Source: Cellulomonas sp. Y8
GTDB taxonomy: Bacteria > Actinomycetota > Actinomycetes > Actinomycetales > Cellulomonadaceae
Assembly (NCBI RefSeq): GCF_008033115.1
Contig: NZ_CP041203.1
Coordinates: 2,728,001-2,792,000, forward strand
Reading direction: 5' to 3'
DNA: 64,000 bases
A model generated the notes under the pieces. It was not told the origin of the DNA. It ran no database searches and saw only the letters and a list, made by a program, of their open reading frames with translations. Within the stretch, counting starts at the first letter, position 1. Each line of letters starts with the position of its first letter. The position numbers and the translations under genes are program-made. Shown piece by piece: positions 8,689 to 16,813 of the stretch.

Positions 8689-8766
8689 GCTGCCCACTCT
8701 AGCCAGGTCCGGCGGCCGGGGCCAACCGGCTCACCCGATCGGACGCCAACGATCCCGACCGGTGGG

Positions 8767-9138
8767 TCAGCCGTCGCTCGCGGTGAACGACTTCCCCGGC
8801 CAGTACGCCCACTCCTCGAAGTGCTCGGCCCGTCCGCCGGCGGCGAACCGCAGCACCCACAGGTCCCGGTACTCCTGCGGCTCGTCGCCGCCGTACCGCA
8901 CCTCCGCGCGCACGACGGCGTCCGCGCCCTCGACGGCGACTACCTGCGCGTCCAGCGTGAACGGGGTCGGGTCGGGCCAGAACTCCTGCACCGCCGCCAG
9001 CCCCTCGAGCGCCGGCTCGTAGGGCGAGCGCAGGTACCGCACGCCGTCGGTGAACAGCGTGCCGAGCGACCCGGCGTCGTCCTCCCGCCACGCCCGCTCG
9101 TAGGCGGCGACCCAGCCCATGACGTCGGCGCGGTCCAT
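8767..9138 (-). CDS. SnoaL-like / NTF2-fold protein
   Basis: 123-residue protein of the nuclear-transport-factor-2 fold, SnoaL-like subgroup. Typical parts are the N-terminal helices (VMGWVAAYERAWREDD), FTDGVRYLRSPYEP, and strands ending YRDLWVLRF and EEWAYWPG. Such proteins are small enzymes or ligand-binding modules; the exact role cannot be predicted. The ATG lies about 100 bp downstream of the two-component response regulator stop on the same strand. As sequenced, the response-regulator frame runs without a stop into this frame because of the frameshift there, but this ATG gives a full-length NTF2 domain. Confidence 0.75.
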   Translation of the reverse strand: MDRADVMGWVAAYERAWREDDAGSLGTLFTDGVRYLRSPYEPALEGLAAVQEFWPDPTPFTLDAQVVAVEGADAVVRAEVRYGGDEPQEYRDLWVLRFAAGGRAEHFEEWAYWPGKSFTASDG

Positions 9139-9236
9139 GCGTCCCCCTCGTGGTCGGTGCAGCCGGACCATCGTGCGCCGCGGTGCGGGGCGGCGTCGAG
9201 GGGGCAGGGGCGAGGCGGGCGGCGGTGGCGCGGTCC

Positions 9237-9909
9237 TCAGGAGACGGGGCCGGTCTCCTCCAGCAGCCGCAGCGCGGCCGTGACCCGGGGGTTGCGCGAC
9301 GGGTCCGCGTCGATGCCCAGCGTCGCGTAGATGCCGTTGATGTGGTTCTGCACCGACTTCTCGGTGATCCGCAGCGCCTCGCCGATCCCGGCGTTGGACA
9401 GGCCCTGCGCCAGGAGGCGCAGCACGGCGTACTGCCGGTCGGTGAGCCGCGAGACGGCCGAGCCGGCGCGCGGCGCGACCCGGTCGAGCAGCGCGGGGTC
9501 GAGCGTCGTGCGCCCCTCGGCCGCGGCCCGGACGGCGGCGACCAGCGTGGCCGCGTCGGTCGACGAGGTCTTCGACAGGTACGACCAGCCGGCCGCGACA
9601 TCCGGGGGCAGGTCGAGGAGCAGGTCCATCGCGTCGTGCGCGGACAGCAGCAGGATGCCGAGGTCGGGCTGGTTCCGGCGCAGCGTCACGCCCAGCGCGA
9701 TGCCGTTGCCGTCGGGGAGGTCGATGTCGAGCACGGCGACGTCGGCGGCACCGGGCCGCAGCGCGGCGGCGCCCTCCTTGACGGGTGCCCACGGAGGCGA
9801 CGACGCGCACGTCGTCGGCCGCCCCGAGGGTGAGCTCGAGCATCGACCGGAACAGGGGCTGGTCCTCGACGACCACCACGCGGGTCGTTCGGGCTGCGGA
9901 ATCGGACAT
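9237..9909 (-). pseudogene. NarL/LuxR-family response regulator, single-base frameshift
   Basis: Two-component response regulator in two frames. The first ~42 residues (MSDSAARTTRVVVVEDQPLF...VVASVGT) start a receiver domain. The rest (KEGAAALRPGAADVAVLDID, then a NarL-type HTH ending LRLLEETGPVS) continues one frame over. Deleting one base in the GGG run at 9783-9785 (+ strand) restores VVASVGTVKEGAAAL and a ~223-residue protein with phospho-acceptor Asp in VLDIDLPDGNG. A TACTGT -10 box at 9920-9915 lies 5 bp before the ATG, so the gene may be nearly leaderless. The divergent kinase is its probable partner and is also frameshifted. It may be intact in the real genome. Confidence 0.8.
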
Positions 9910-9914
9910 CGCGG

Positions 9915-9920
9915 ACAGTA
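9915..9920 (-). promoter_or_regulatory. -10 box (TACTGT), near-leaderless response regulator promoter
   Basis: TACTGT on the minus strand fits TANNNT, 5 nt before the ATG at 9909. No -35 box is obvious. Confidence 0.4.
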
Positions 9921-9996
9921 TGGTGGCCCGGCCCGCGGAGCGGGCGACGGCACGCGGACGACCCGCGCCCGGACGACCGCGGGAGGACCGCACGCG

Positions 9997-11161
9997 ATGC
10001 CCACGGCCCTGACGCGGGACGCCGCCGCGGTCCGCGCCGACCGCCGCACGCTGCTGCTGGCGGCGGGCACGATCATGACGGTGTTCGCGATCGGGGCGGC
10101 CGCGCAGACCGCCTGGGTGTACGGCAACCAGGGCGGGGTGGTGCCGGTCGGCACCCGGATCCTCGCCAACCTGACGGCCGTCGCGTCGATGCTCGTGATC
10201 CTGGCGGTGACCGGGGTGTCCCTGCCCCAGCGCGGGCCGCTCGCCGTCGTCGTCGGCGTGCTGAGCGCGGGGGTGACGGCGTCCGGCGTGCGGTTCGCGT
10301 TCCAGCTGCTGCTCGACGTCTACGTGGACCCCGTCCCAGCAGGTCATCAGCGCCGAGCTGGCCAGCGGGGCCGTCGTCGCGTGGATCGCGGCCACGATGG
10401 GGCTGGTGGCGATGCTGTCCCAGCGCCGGCTGCGCACGGAGGTCGCCGAGCGCGCACAGGCGCGGCTGCAGATCGAGCTGGCGCTCGCCGCGCTGCAGCA
10501 CGAGGAGGTGCGGGTCCGGCGCGAGGTCGCGGAGGGCCTGCACGGCAGCATGCAGCAGCGGCTGGTCCTGGTGGTCGCCCGGCTCGACGCGCTGGTCGCG
10601 GAGCTCGGGGAGGCGGGCGACCGGCGCGCGGTCACCGCCGAGGACGTCGCTCTGCTGCGCGAGGTCCGCGAGCAGATCGAGACCGTGCGCGAGGCCGACG
10701 TCCGCACCACCAGCCGGATGCTCTACCCCGAGCAGCTCGAGGTCGGCATGGTCCCCGCGATCCGCGCGCTGCTCGGGCGCATCCCCCGGAGCGTCAACAC
10801 GCGGCTGGGCGTCTCGGACGAGGTGCGGGTCGTCGACGACCCCGCGGACCCGCGGCTGACCCGCAGCGAGCGGCTGCTGGCCGTCCGCGTCGTCGAGGAG
10901 GCGATCAGCAACGCGCTGCGGCACGGCCAGGCGGAGGTGGTCGACGTGCGCGTCTCGCTGGTCGGCGACGCGCTCGAGGTGCGGGTCTCCGACGACGGCC
11001 ACGGCTTCGGCGAGGACGCGGGGACGCCGTCGGGGACCGCCCGGCTGGCCGACCGGCTGCGGCTGGTGGGCGGCGACCTCCGCGTCACCTCCGTGCCCGG
11101 CGACGGCACCCAGGTGGTCGCTCACCTTCCGGTGGAATCGATCCGGGACGCGGCGCTCTGA
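9997..11161 (+). pseudogene. NarL-type sensor histidine kinase, single-base frameshift
   Basis: Sensor kinase split over two frames. From the ATG, ~110 residues encode membrane helices (TLLLAAGTIMTVFAIGAAAQ, then LPQRGPLAVVVGVLSAG) ending DVYVDP. Removing one base of the CCCC run at 10329-10332 joins DVYVDPSQQVISAELASG to the rest. That part holds a coiled linker, a HisKA_3 dimerisation helix (EVAEGLHGSMQQRL with the phospho-His) and an ATPase domain with EEAISNALRHG and DDGHGFGE. The restored product is ~387 residues. It diverges from the frameshifted response regulator, giving a two-gene system. Signal unknown. Confidence 0.8.
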
Positions 11162-11414
11162 CCTGGGGGGTTCTGTTTTTCACCCACCCGGTTTGTCCGA
11201 TTCGTCCTGCTAAATGTTGCAAGGTCGGTGTTGACGTGCAGTCACGGGGGTGCTGCCACCCAGGAAGCGCGTTCCAGGGGGTGCTGCGGCGGCCCTAGTG
11301 TGCGCGAGCCGCGACCGCCGGGACCCCCTGCTCCGACGACGCGGACCAGCGCCCCCGCCTCCCGGCTCCGCGGGCCGCGCCGGACCCGCCGAGCCGCGCC
11401 CGTCCAGGAGTGCC
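11162..11414. other. AT-richer intergenic region before secreted protein
   Basis: About 250 bp without a gene, clearly more AT-rich at 11170-11235 than its surroundings, which suggests a promoter region for the gene at 11415. No confident -35/-10 pair was found. Repeated GGGGGTGCTGC-type words occur near 11245-11290. Confidence 0.4.
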
Positions 11415-11885
11415 ATGTCCGTCGCCACCGCCCCCGCCGTCGCCCCGGCCGCCCCCGCCGCCCCGCGCCGCTCCGTGCGCCGCAAGGTCGTCGCCCTGAC
11501 CGTCGCCGGCCTCGGCATCGCCGGCCTGGGCCTCGCGTCCGCCGCGCAGCTCAACCTGACCGCCGGCGCGCTCGGCGCGGGCACCACCGTCGTGGCGTCC
11601 TGCGACTCCAACGGCGTGGCCGTCGCGTTCACCAACGCGTTCACCGCGTCGGTCAAGGGCTACACGGTCAGCCAGGTCACGCTGAACGACGTCGCCGCCG
11701 GCTGCCAGGGCCAGACGATCGGGATCGACCTGCTCAACACGGACCCGACCGACGGCTCGACCGGCGCCTCGGTCAGCCACCTCACCGGCACCGTCCCCCA
11801 GGGCGGCGGCAGCGTCACCCTCTCCGTCACCGGCTCGGTGAAGGCGGCCGACGTCAAGGGCGTCGCCGTCGTCATCGCGGGCTGA
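11415..11885 (+). CDS. Secreted protein, probable SipW-type peptidase substrate
   Basis: 156-residue exported protein of no assigned family. A long Ala/Pro-rich N-terminus ends in a basic patch (RRSVRRK), followed by a hydrophobic core (VVALTVAGLGIAGLGLASA) and AAQLNL. This layout resembles SipW-dependent signal peptides, which have an extended n-region. The mature part has two Cys residues (ASCDSN and AGCQGQ) and a beta-rich, Thr/Ser/Gly-rich body, suggesting a disulfide-bonded beta-sandwich. RBS CAGGAG lies 5-10 bp before the ATG. A signal peptidase of the SipW type starts 78 bp after its stop, pointing to dedicated processing. It may form a surface layer or fibre like TasA/camelysin; that is inference. 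Confidence 0.65.
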   Translation: MSVATAPAVAPAAPAAPRRSVRRKVVALTVAGLGIAGLGLASAAQLNLTAGALGAGTTVVASCDSNGVAVAFTNAFTASVKGYTVSQVTLNDVAAGCQGQTIGIDLLNTDPTDGSTGASVSHLTGTVPQGGGSVTLSVTGSVKAADVKGVAVVIAG

Positions 11886-11963
11886 CGCGAGCGCACCATC
11901 CACGACCGGCCCGTCGAGGCGGCCGGCGCGGGCAGCACACCTGCCCCGCGCCGGCGCCTCGGC

Positions 11964-12638
11964 GTGCCCGCGGGCATCCTCCGGCCGCGCCGGCCCGCGC
12001 CCGGGGAGCGGGCCCCGCGGAGCCGGCGCGAGCGCGCCCGGAGCGTGCTCGGCTGGGCCGGCACCGCGGTGCTCGTCGGGGTCCTGGTCTGGTTCGGCTG
12101 GCCCAGCACCCTGGGCGGCTGCACGACCCTGACCATCGTGTCCGGCCACTCGATGGAGCCCACGTACTACACGGGCGACCTCGTGGTCTCCCGCTGCGGC
12201 ACGCCCGCCGCCGGCGACGTCGTCGTCTACACCCCGCCCGGGCTCGAGCGCGGCCGGATCATCCACCGGGTGGTCGGCGGCGACGCCGACGACGGCTGGG
12301 TGATCCAGGGCGACAACAACGACTTCCTCGACCCGTGGCGGCCGCACGCGGCGGACGTGCTCGGCATCGCCCGGCTGCACGTCCCGGGGCTCGGCCGGGT
12401 GGCCTCGATCCTGCTCGACCCGTGGGCGTGGGCGTCGCTGCTCGTCGTCGCCGCGGGGGTGCTGCTGTGGCCGTCGCGCCCGGAGCCGGTCGACGCCGCG
12501 GGAGCGGACGCGGTGGCCGTGGGCGGCGCGGACGCCGACGGCGCGAGTGCGGACGCCGTGACCGCGGACGCGGGACCGGCGGCCGACGACGTGCCGACCG
12601 CCGAGGGCGCGCGCACGCCCGCGGGGGCGACCCCGTGA
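11964..12638 (+). CDS. Signal peptidase I, S26B (SipW-like) type
   Basis: Membrane-bound signal peptidase, 224 residues. A basic N-terminus leads to a membrane helix (about residues 28-48). The nucleophile motif SGHSMEPTYYTGDLVV follows, and then GRIIHRVVGG, where His replaces the usual lysine base, the mark of the archaeal/ER-like SipW class. A second membrane helix (about 150-168) and an Ala/Asp-rich tail follow; the tail is atypical. The GTG is the only plausible start between the upstream in-frame TGA and the first helix. The gene overlaps the next by GTGA and sits among three secreted-protein genes, the presumed substrates. Confidence 0.85.
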   Translation: MPAGILRPRRPAPGERAPRSRRERARSVLGWAGTAVLVGVLVWFGWPSTLGGCTTLTIVSGHSMEPTYYTGDLVVSRCGTPAAGDVVVYTPPGLERGRIIHRVVGGDADDGWVIQGDNNDFLDPWRPHAADVLGIARLHVPGLGRVASILLDPWAWASLLVVAAGVLLWPSRPEPVDAAGADAVAVGGADADGASADAVTADAGPAADDVPTAEGARTPAGATP

Positions 12639-13723
12639 GCCCCGCCGCCCGGCGCGCCGCGGCCCCCGTCGTCCTGGTCCTGGCGGTCGTCGCCGTGCTG
12701 GCCGCCCTCGCGCTCGCCCCGGCGAGCGCCGCCGGCCTCGCCGTGCGCGGCCCCTCCGTCACGACCGGCAGCGCCGCCCCGTGCGCGGCCACGGCGCTCG
12801 CCGCCGCCGCCGGCACCGCGACCGCGTCCGGCACCGCCACCCAGGTGGTGCTGTCCGGCGTCCCGGCGGCGTGCCGCGGCCAGGTCGCCACGCTGCGGCT
12901 CTACGCCGCCGACGGCACGGCGCTGGCCACCACCGACGCCTCCGCGACGCTCGCCGCGTCCTCGACCACCGCCGTGGCCGTCCCCTCCTACGCCGCCACC
13001 CGCGTGGCGGGCGTCGCCGTCACCGTCGGCACCTGGTCGCTGCCGGTGACCTGGACCGCGCCCGCCGGCACCGCGAGCGGCCCGGTGACACCCGGCTCGG
13101 GCACGACCTTCGGCACGCTCACCTGGTCCCAGCTGGCGTCGTCCGGGACCCAGGCCTGCGTCACGGTCGACGTCTCCGGGGCCTCGGGCACCTCCTGGCG
13201 GATCGACCTGCACCTCCAGCAGCGGCCGTTCAACGGGGTCGTCTCGGGGTCCGGCCTCTCGGTCAGCCCGTGGTGGGCCGGGGTGCTCGACCCGACGCCC
13301 GTCGACGGCGTGGTCTCGGTCGGCGCCCGGCCCGCGCAGGCGGCGTTCGCGACGGCGTCCGCGACCGTGACCATCTGCCACTACGCCCTGCCCGCGCCCG
13401 CGTACGACCCGGCCCTCACGTACACCCAGACCGCCGGCGCGGTCACCGGCACGGGCGCCTGGGCGTGCCAGAGCACCACGGTCCGCGTCGCCGGGACCTC
13501 GCAGTTCTACGCGGGCTGGCGCGCGGACGTGGACGTCGCGCCGCTGGTCGCCTGGTTCACCGCCCGCGGGATGCGGGCCGACCTCACGACGCTGACCCCG
13601 CAGGGCAACTACGCGCTCGCCACCCAGGGGGGCACGACGTACCGCGTCACCCCGACCGCCTGGGACACCTGGGGCGTCCGCGACGACACCCCGCGCACGT
13701 TCCAGCTCTGCGCCCGCACCTGA
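12635..13723 (+). CDS. Secreted hypothetical protein with Cys pairs
   Basis: 362-residue protein with an N-terminal membrane segment (APVVLVLAVVAVLAALALAP followed by ASA), a likely signal peptide. The mature part is Thr/Ser/Ala-rich with spaced Cys residues (APCAAT, PAACRGQ, TQACVTV, TICHY, WACQST, FQLCART), suggesting repeated disulfide-bonded beta domains. Two segments, CVTVDVSGASGTSWRIDLHL and the later CQSTTVRVAGTSQFYAGWRA, are roughly alike, so it may hold two related domains. GTG start overlaps the peptidase stop (GTGA), which implies co-translation. No family is recognised; a cell-surface role is inferred. Confidence 0.6.
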   Translation: MSPAARRAAAPVVLVLAVVAVLAALALAPASAAGLAVRGPSVTTGSAAPCAATALAAAAGTATASGTATQVVLSGVPAACRGQVATLRLYAADGTALATTDASATLAASSTTAVAVPSYAATRVAGVAVTVGTWSLPVTWTAPAGTASGPVTPGSGTTFGTLTWSQLASSGTQACVTVDVSGASGTSWRIDLHLQQRPFNGVVSGSGLSVSPWWAGVLDPTPVDGVVSVGARPAQAAFATASATVTICHYALPAPAYDPALTYTQTAGAVTGTGAWACQSTTVRVAGTSQFYAGWRADVDVAPLVAWFTARGMRADLTTLTPQGNYALATQGGTTYRVTPTAWDTWGVRDDTPRTFQLCART

Positions 13724-13771
13724 CCCCGCGCGCACCTGACGCCGCCCGCACCTGACCCCACGCGCACCTGA
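13715..13771. repeat. 16-bp tandem repeat across a stop codon
   Basis: The unit starting CGCACCTGAC begins at 13715, 13731, 13747 and 13763, exactly 16 bp apart; three complete units and a partial fourth. The first contains the stop codon of the secreted protein gene, so each later copy repeats the Arg-Thr-stop end in shifted frames. Slippage is the simplest origin. Confidence 0.85.
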
Positions 13772-14170
13772 GGCCGGGCGCGCGCCCGACCGCCGCGAGC
13801 GACCTCGTCCGCGCGCGTCGACAGCCCCGCCGCGCCGCCGGCACCCCTGACCGCCGCCACCGCGAGTGGGTAACCGACACCTCGAGAGGGCATCCAGGGG
13901 ATAGGCGCTCGACGTGTCGGGTACTCACTCGGCGCGACGGGGTGCGCGCGACGGGGTGCGCGCGCGGGTCCGGGCGAGGGGAGCGCGCGGTGCGGGGCGC
14001 CGGTGGCGGGGCGCCGGGTGCGGCGGCGCGGCGGGCGGGTGAGCCGGGCGCCGGGCGTTCGCCCGTCCGGGTGGAGCGCCGCCCCGGATGCTCAACCGCG
14101 CGCCCCGCCCGACGATGGGGGCGCCACAGGTCGACGGATCGACCGGGGCACGTCCACGGAGGGGGCGCCG
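13772..14170. other. Repeat-rich intergenic region
   Basis: About 400 bp with no supported gene. It holds the 13863-13931 inverted repeat, a 14-bp tandem duplication (CGCGACGGGGTG at 13933-13944 and 13947-13958) and an extreme GC tract to 14110. A GGAGGGGG ribosome site (about 14159) serves the next gene. Confidence 0.6.
13863..13931. repeat. Imperfect 23-bp inverted repeat
   Basis: Arm 13863-13885 (begins CGAGTGGGTAACCGACAC) matches the reverse complement of 13909-13931 at 20 of 23 positions, around a 23-nt centre. It resembles an extragenic palindromic element or the ends of a small non-autonomous element. No ORF lies inside. Confidence 0.65.
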
Positions 14171-14608
14171 ATGGCGCACGAGCACGTCCGGGCCCGCCGC
14201 GCGGCGGGGGTCACGCTGGCGTGGCTGGGCTGCGCCGGCCTCGCCGTCTCGATGGCGCGCGCGATGACCTGGGAGGGCGGCGACGACGCCCCCGCGGGCG
14301 CGTGCGTGGTCAGCCGGATCTCGGTGGACTACGACGTCGACTACGTCCCGGGCCTCGGCGGCTACGGCGTCGTCGCGACGTCGCTCTCGGACGTGCCGGA
14401 CGACTGCGCCGGGCGGGAGGTCGCCGTCACGCTGCACGGGTCGGACGACGCGGCGCTCGCGGAGGCGCGCGCGCCGGTGACGGCCCCGACGACCACCGTG
14501 CGGGTGCCGGGCGATCCGGTGCCGGTCGAGCAGCTGGGCGGGGTGTCGCTCGCGCTGGTCACGGACGGCGACGCCGGACCGGGCGCGGGGCTGCTGCCCG
14601 CCGGCTGA
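14171..14608 (+). CDS. Secreted/anchored hypothetical protein
   Basis: 145-residue protein starting MAHEHVRARRAAG with one hydrophobic segment (VTLAWLGCAGLAVSMARA, about residues 13-30), then ACVVSRISVDYDVDY and a beta-rich body with a second Cys (DDCAGR). The two Cys and the Thr-rich strands echo the proteins at 11415 and 12635, so it may be a third member of this secreted set. A purine-rich GGAGGGGG site precedes the ATG. The tail ends GAGLLPAG. The function is unknown; confidence in coding is moderate to good because codon bias is strong and the RBS clear. Confidence 0.6.
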   Translation: MAHEHVRARRAAGVTLAWLGCAGLAVSMARAMTWEGGDDAPAGACVVSRISVDYDVDYVPGLGGYGVVATSLSDVPDDCAGREVAVTLHGSDDAALAEARAPVTAPTTTVRVPGDPVPVEQLGGVSLALVTDGDAGPGAGLLPAG

Positions 14609-14633
14609 CGGTGCGCGCGCCGGCGCCCGGGCC

Positions 14634-15512
14634 TCAGACCTCGGTCAGCGTCGGCAGCTTCGCCCGCCGGGTGTCGCCGGAGGAGGTGCCGCGCAGGCGC
14701 CGGGTCGCCCACGGGTAGGCGTACAGCCGCAGCCACTGCGCGTCCTGGCGCGCCTGCACGGCCCGGGACGGCCGGGGGAGCGGCGTGAGCGGGGAGTCCC
14801 AGCCCGGGTCGTCCGGCTCGAGCCCGAGCGCGACCAGCGCCCCCTGCGCGACGCGGGCGTGCGCCTCGGAGGTGAGGTGGATCCGGTCCGGCGCCCACAT
14901 CCGGATGTCGTGCAGGTGCCGCATGCCCCACAGGTCGAGCACGTGCGCGCCGTGCCGCCGGGCGATGGACCAGATGTGCGCGTTGTAGACGCCGACCCGC
15001 GGGCGGGTGGTGGAGACGATCGGCGAGCCGGACGCGTCGAAGCCGGTCGCGAGCAGCACGTCGGCGCCGGTGGCGCGGATCCGGGCGACCGCCTGCTCCA
15101 GGCCGTGCGCGAGCCGGTCCGGGTCCGCCGTCGGCCGCAGGATGTCGTTGCCGCCGCCGACGAGGCTGACCAGGTCGGGCTCCATCTCGAGCGCCTCGGG
15201 CACCTGGTCGACGACGATCGGCCGCAGCAGCCGGCCGCGGATCGCGAGGTTCGCGTACTGCAGCGGCTCGGCCCCCGCGGCCCGCCGGCGCTCGGACAGC
15301 AGCCCGGCGAGCACGTCGGCCCAGCCGCGCACCGGCCCGTCCTCGCCGTGCGGGGTGTCCCACAGGCCCTCGGTGAACGAGTCGCCCACCGCGACGTACC
15401 GCCGCCACGGCGGGGCGCCGGCCGGGTCGGGCGTCGTGCCGCCCGGCGTGCTGCGGTGCTGCGTGCTGTCCTGCGTCGGGGCCGTCGCCCCGGCCCCCTC
15501 GTGCGTCGTCAC
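14634..15512 (-). CDS. SGNH/GDSL-family hydrolase
   Basis: 292-residue esterase/lipase-like protein. Block I is AVGDSFTEG (nucleophile Ser near residue 45), a Gly in ANLAIRGR forms block II, GGGNDI block III and DRIHLT block V, which gives the Asp-His pair. So all four SGNH residues are present. No signal peptide: the first 35 residues are Thr/Pro/Gly-rich and polar, so a cytoplasmic place is likely. Substrate is unknown; carbohydrate-ester or lipid-ester hydrolysis is typical. The tail ~50 residues after the last block is basic. Convergent with the gene at 14171. Confidence 0.88.
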   Translation of the reverse strand: MTTHEGAGATAPTQDSTQHRSTPGGTTPDPAGAPPWRRYVAVGDSFTEGLWDTPHGEDGPVRGWADVLAGLLSERRRAAGAEPLQYANLAIRGRLLRPIVVDQVPEALEMEPDLVSLVGGGNDILRPTADPDRLAHGLEQAVARIRATGADVLLATGFDASGSPIVSTTRPRVGVYNAHIWSIARRHGAHVLDLWGMRHLHDIRMWAPDRIHLTSEAHARVAQGALVALGLEPDDPGWDSPLTPLPRPSRAVQARQDAQWLRLYAYPWATRRLRGTSSGDTRRAKLPTLTEV

Positions 15513-15567
15513 CCCCGCAGTGTGCCCCCGCCGCGGCCCGCGGTTCCAGGGAGATCCCCGGCAGGCG

Positions 15568-16245
15568 TCAGGGAAGCGACCAGTCGACCGGCTCCGCGCC
15601 CTGCTCGACGAGCAGCGCGTTCACGCGCGAGAACGGGCGGGAGCCGAAGAACCCGCGGCTCGCGGACAGCGGGCTGGGGTGCGGGCTCGCGACCACCGGG
15701 ACGTCGCCGAGCGCGGGGGTCAGGGACTGCGCGTCCCGGCCCCACAGCACGGCCACCAGCGGCCCGCCCCGGGCGACCAGGGCCGCGATCGCCCGGTCCG
15801 TGACGGCCTCCCACCCGCGGCCGCGGTGCGACGCGGGCTCGCCCGGCCGCACCGTGAGCACGCGGTTGAGCAGCATGACGCCGCGGTCCGCCCAGGGCGA
15901 CAGGTCGCCGGTGCTCGGCTGCGGCACGCCGAGGTCGGCGCGCAGCTCGGTGAAGATGTTCGCGAGCGACCGCGGCACGGGGCGCACGTCGGGCTGGACG
16001 GAGAACGACAGCCCCATCGGGTGCCCGGGGGTGGGGTAGGGGTCCTGCCCGACGACGAGCACGCGCACGTCGGCGAGCGGCCGGGTGAACGCGCGGAGCA
16101 CGTCCGGGCCGGCCGGCAGGTAGTCGCGGCCGGCGGCGACCTCCGCCCGCAGGAACTCCCCCGCGGCGTGCACCAGGGGCTCGACCGGGGCGAGCGCCTC
16201 CGCCCAGTCGGGGGCCACCAGCTCGGACAGGGGTGCGGACGTCAC
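15568..16245 (-). CDS. ung: Uracil-DNA glycosylase, family 1
   Basis: DNA-repair enzyme of 225 residues that removes uracil from DNA. The water-activating loop [16 protein letters not shown] places the catalytic Asp near residue 68, and the DNA-intercalating loop [13 protein letters not shown] is complete. The start is the GTG at 16245: a TAGCCT -10 box lies 8 bp before it, which makes a leaderless message likely, and the product has normal UNG length. The frame is open further upstream, but that stretch is unrelated to UNG. Confidence 0.96.
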   Translation of the reverse strand: MTSAPLSELVAPDWAEALAPVEPLVHAAGEFLRAEVAAGRDYLPAGPDVLRAFTRPLADVRVLVVGQDPYPTPGHPMGLSFSVQPDVRPVPRSLANIFTELRADLGVPQPSTGDLSPWADRGVMLLNRVLTVRPGEPASHRGRGWEAVTDRAIAALVARGGPLVAVLWGRDAQSLTPALGDVPVVASPHPSPLSASRGFFGSRPFSRVNALLVEQGAEPVDWSLP

Positions 16246-16253
16246 GGGGCCCG

Positions 16254-16259
16254 AGGCTA
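16254..16259 (-). promoter_or_regulatory. -10 box (TAGCCT), leaderless ung promoter
   Basis: TAGCCT on the minus strand, 8 nt before the GTG of ung. It fits TANNNT and puts the transcript start at or next to the start codon. Confidence 0.55.
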
Positions 16260-16403
16260 GCGGACCCCGGCGGGCGCCCACCGGGGCCCGAGCGCCACCC
16301 AGGAGGGTCGCGGGACACCGCCCGGCGAGGAATGACACGCCTGTGATTCCGGCCGTACGATGGCGCCGCACGGACGACGGGCGAGCGGGAGGAACGGGCA
16401 CCG

Positions 16404-16730
16404 ATGGACGCGACGGCTGAGCGCACTGCCGACCGGCCCGCCCTGGTGGCGGTCGAGGGCGGCGCGGACGACGCGGCGACCGGGCTGTCCGAGCGCGACC
16501 GCGAGGTGCTGGCGTTCGAGCGGCAGTGGTGGAAGTACGCGGGCGCCAAGGAGCAGGCGATCCGCGAGCTGTTCGACATGTCGGCGACCCGGTACTACCA
16601 GGTGCTGAACGCCCTGATCGACGCGCCCGCCGCGCTCGCGCACGACCCGATGCTGGTCAAGCGGCTGCGCCGGATGCGGTCCACCCGGCAGCGCGCCCGC
16701 AGCGCCCGCCGGCTCGGCACCGACGCCTGA
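16404..16730 (+). CDS. DUF3263 family protein
   Basis: 108-residue actinobacterial protein. The family core [29 protein letters not shown], then [16 protein letters not shown], forms a helix-turn-helix-like unit, followed by a basic tail ([18 protein letters not shown]). It probably binds DNA, but no target is known. ATG with a GGGAGGAA site. It lies ~80 bp upstream of the LytR_C protein, a pairing commonly kept in actinobacteria. Confidence 0.88.
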   Translation: MDATAERTADRPALVAVEGGADDAATGLSERDREVLAFERQWWKYAGAKEQAIRELFDMSATRYYQVLNALIDAPAALAHDPMLVKRLRRMRSTRQRARSARRLGTDA

Positions 16731-16800
16731 CCGGCCGGTGACCGGCCGGTGACCGGCACCGCGGCGCGCCGTGCGTGCCGGGGTGGACAGGCCGAGCCGT

Positions 16801-16806
16801 TAGCCT
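16801..16806 (+). promoter_or_regulatory. -10 box (TAGCCT), leaderless promoter
   Basis: TAGCCT followed by 7 nt and then the GTG at 16814. This is the classic actinobacterial leaderless arrangement. Confidence 0.6.
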
Positions 16807-16813
16807 GTCCGCC

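Noticed and set aside
8767..9909. Response regulator fused to the SnoaL-like protein
   Set aside because: The open frame exists only because the frameshift hides the true stop. Between the parts the frame is Arg/Gly shadow sequence, and the real HTH domain is in another frame.
9331..11298. Single 655-codon open frame across the kinase
   Set aside because: It is the first half of the kinase joined to out-of-frame translation. All kinase motifs after 10333 lie in the next frame.
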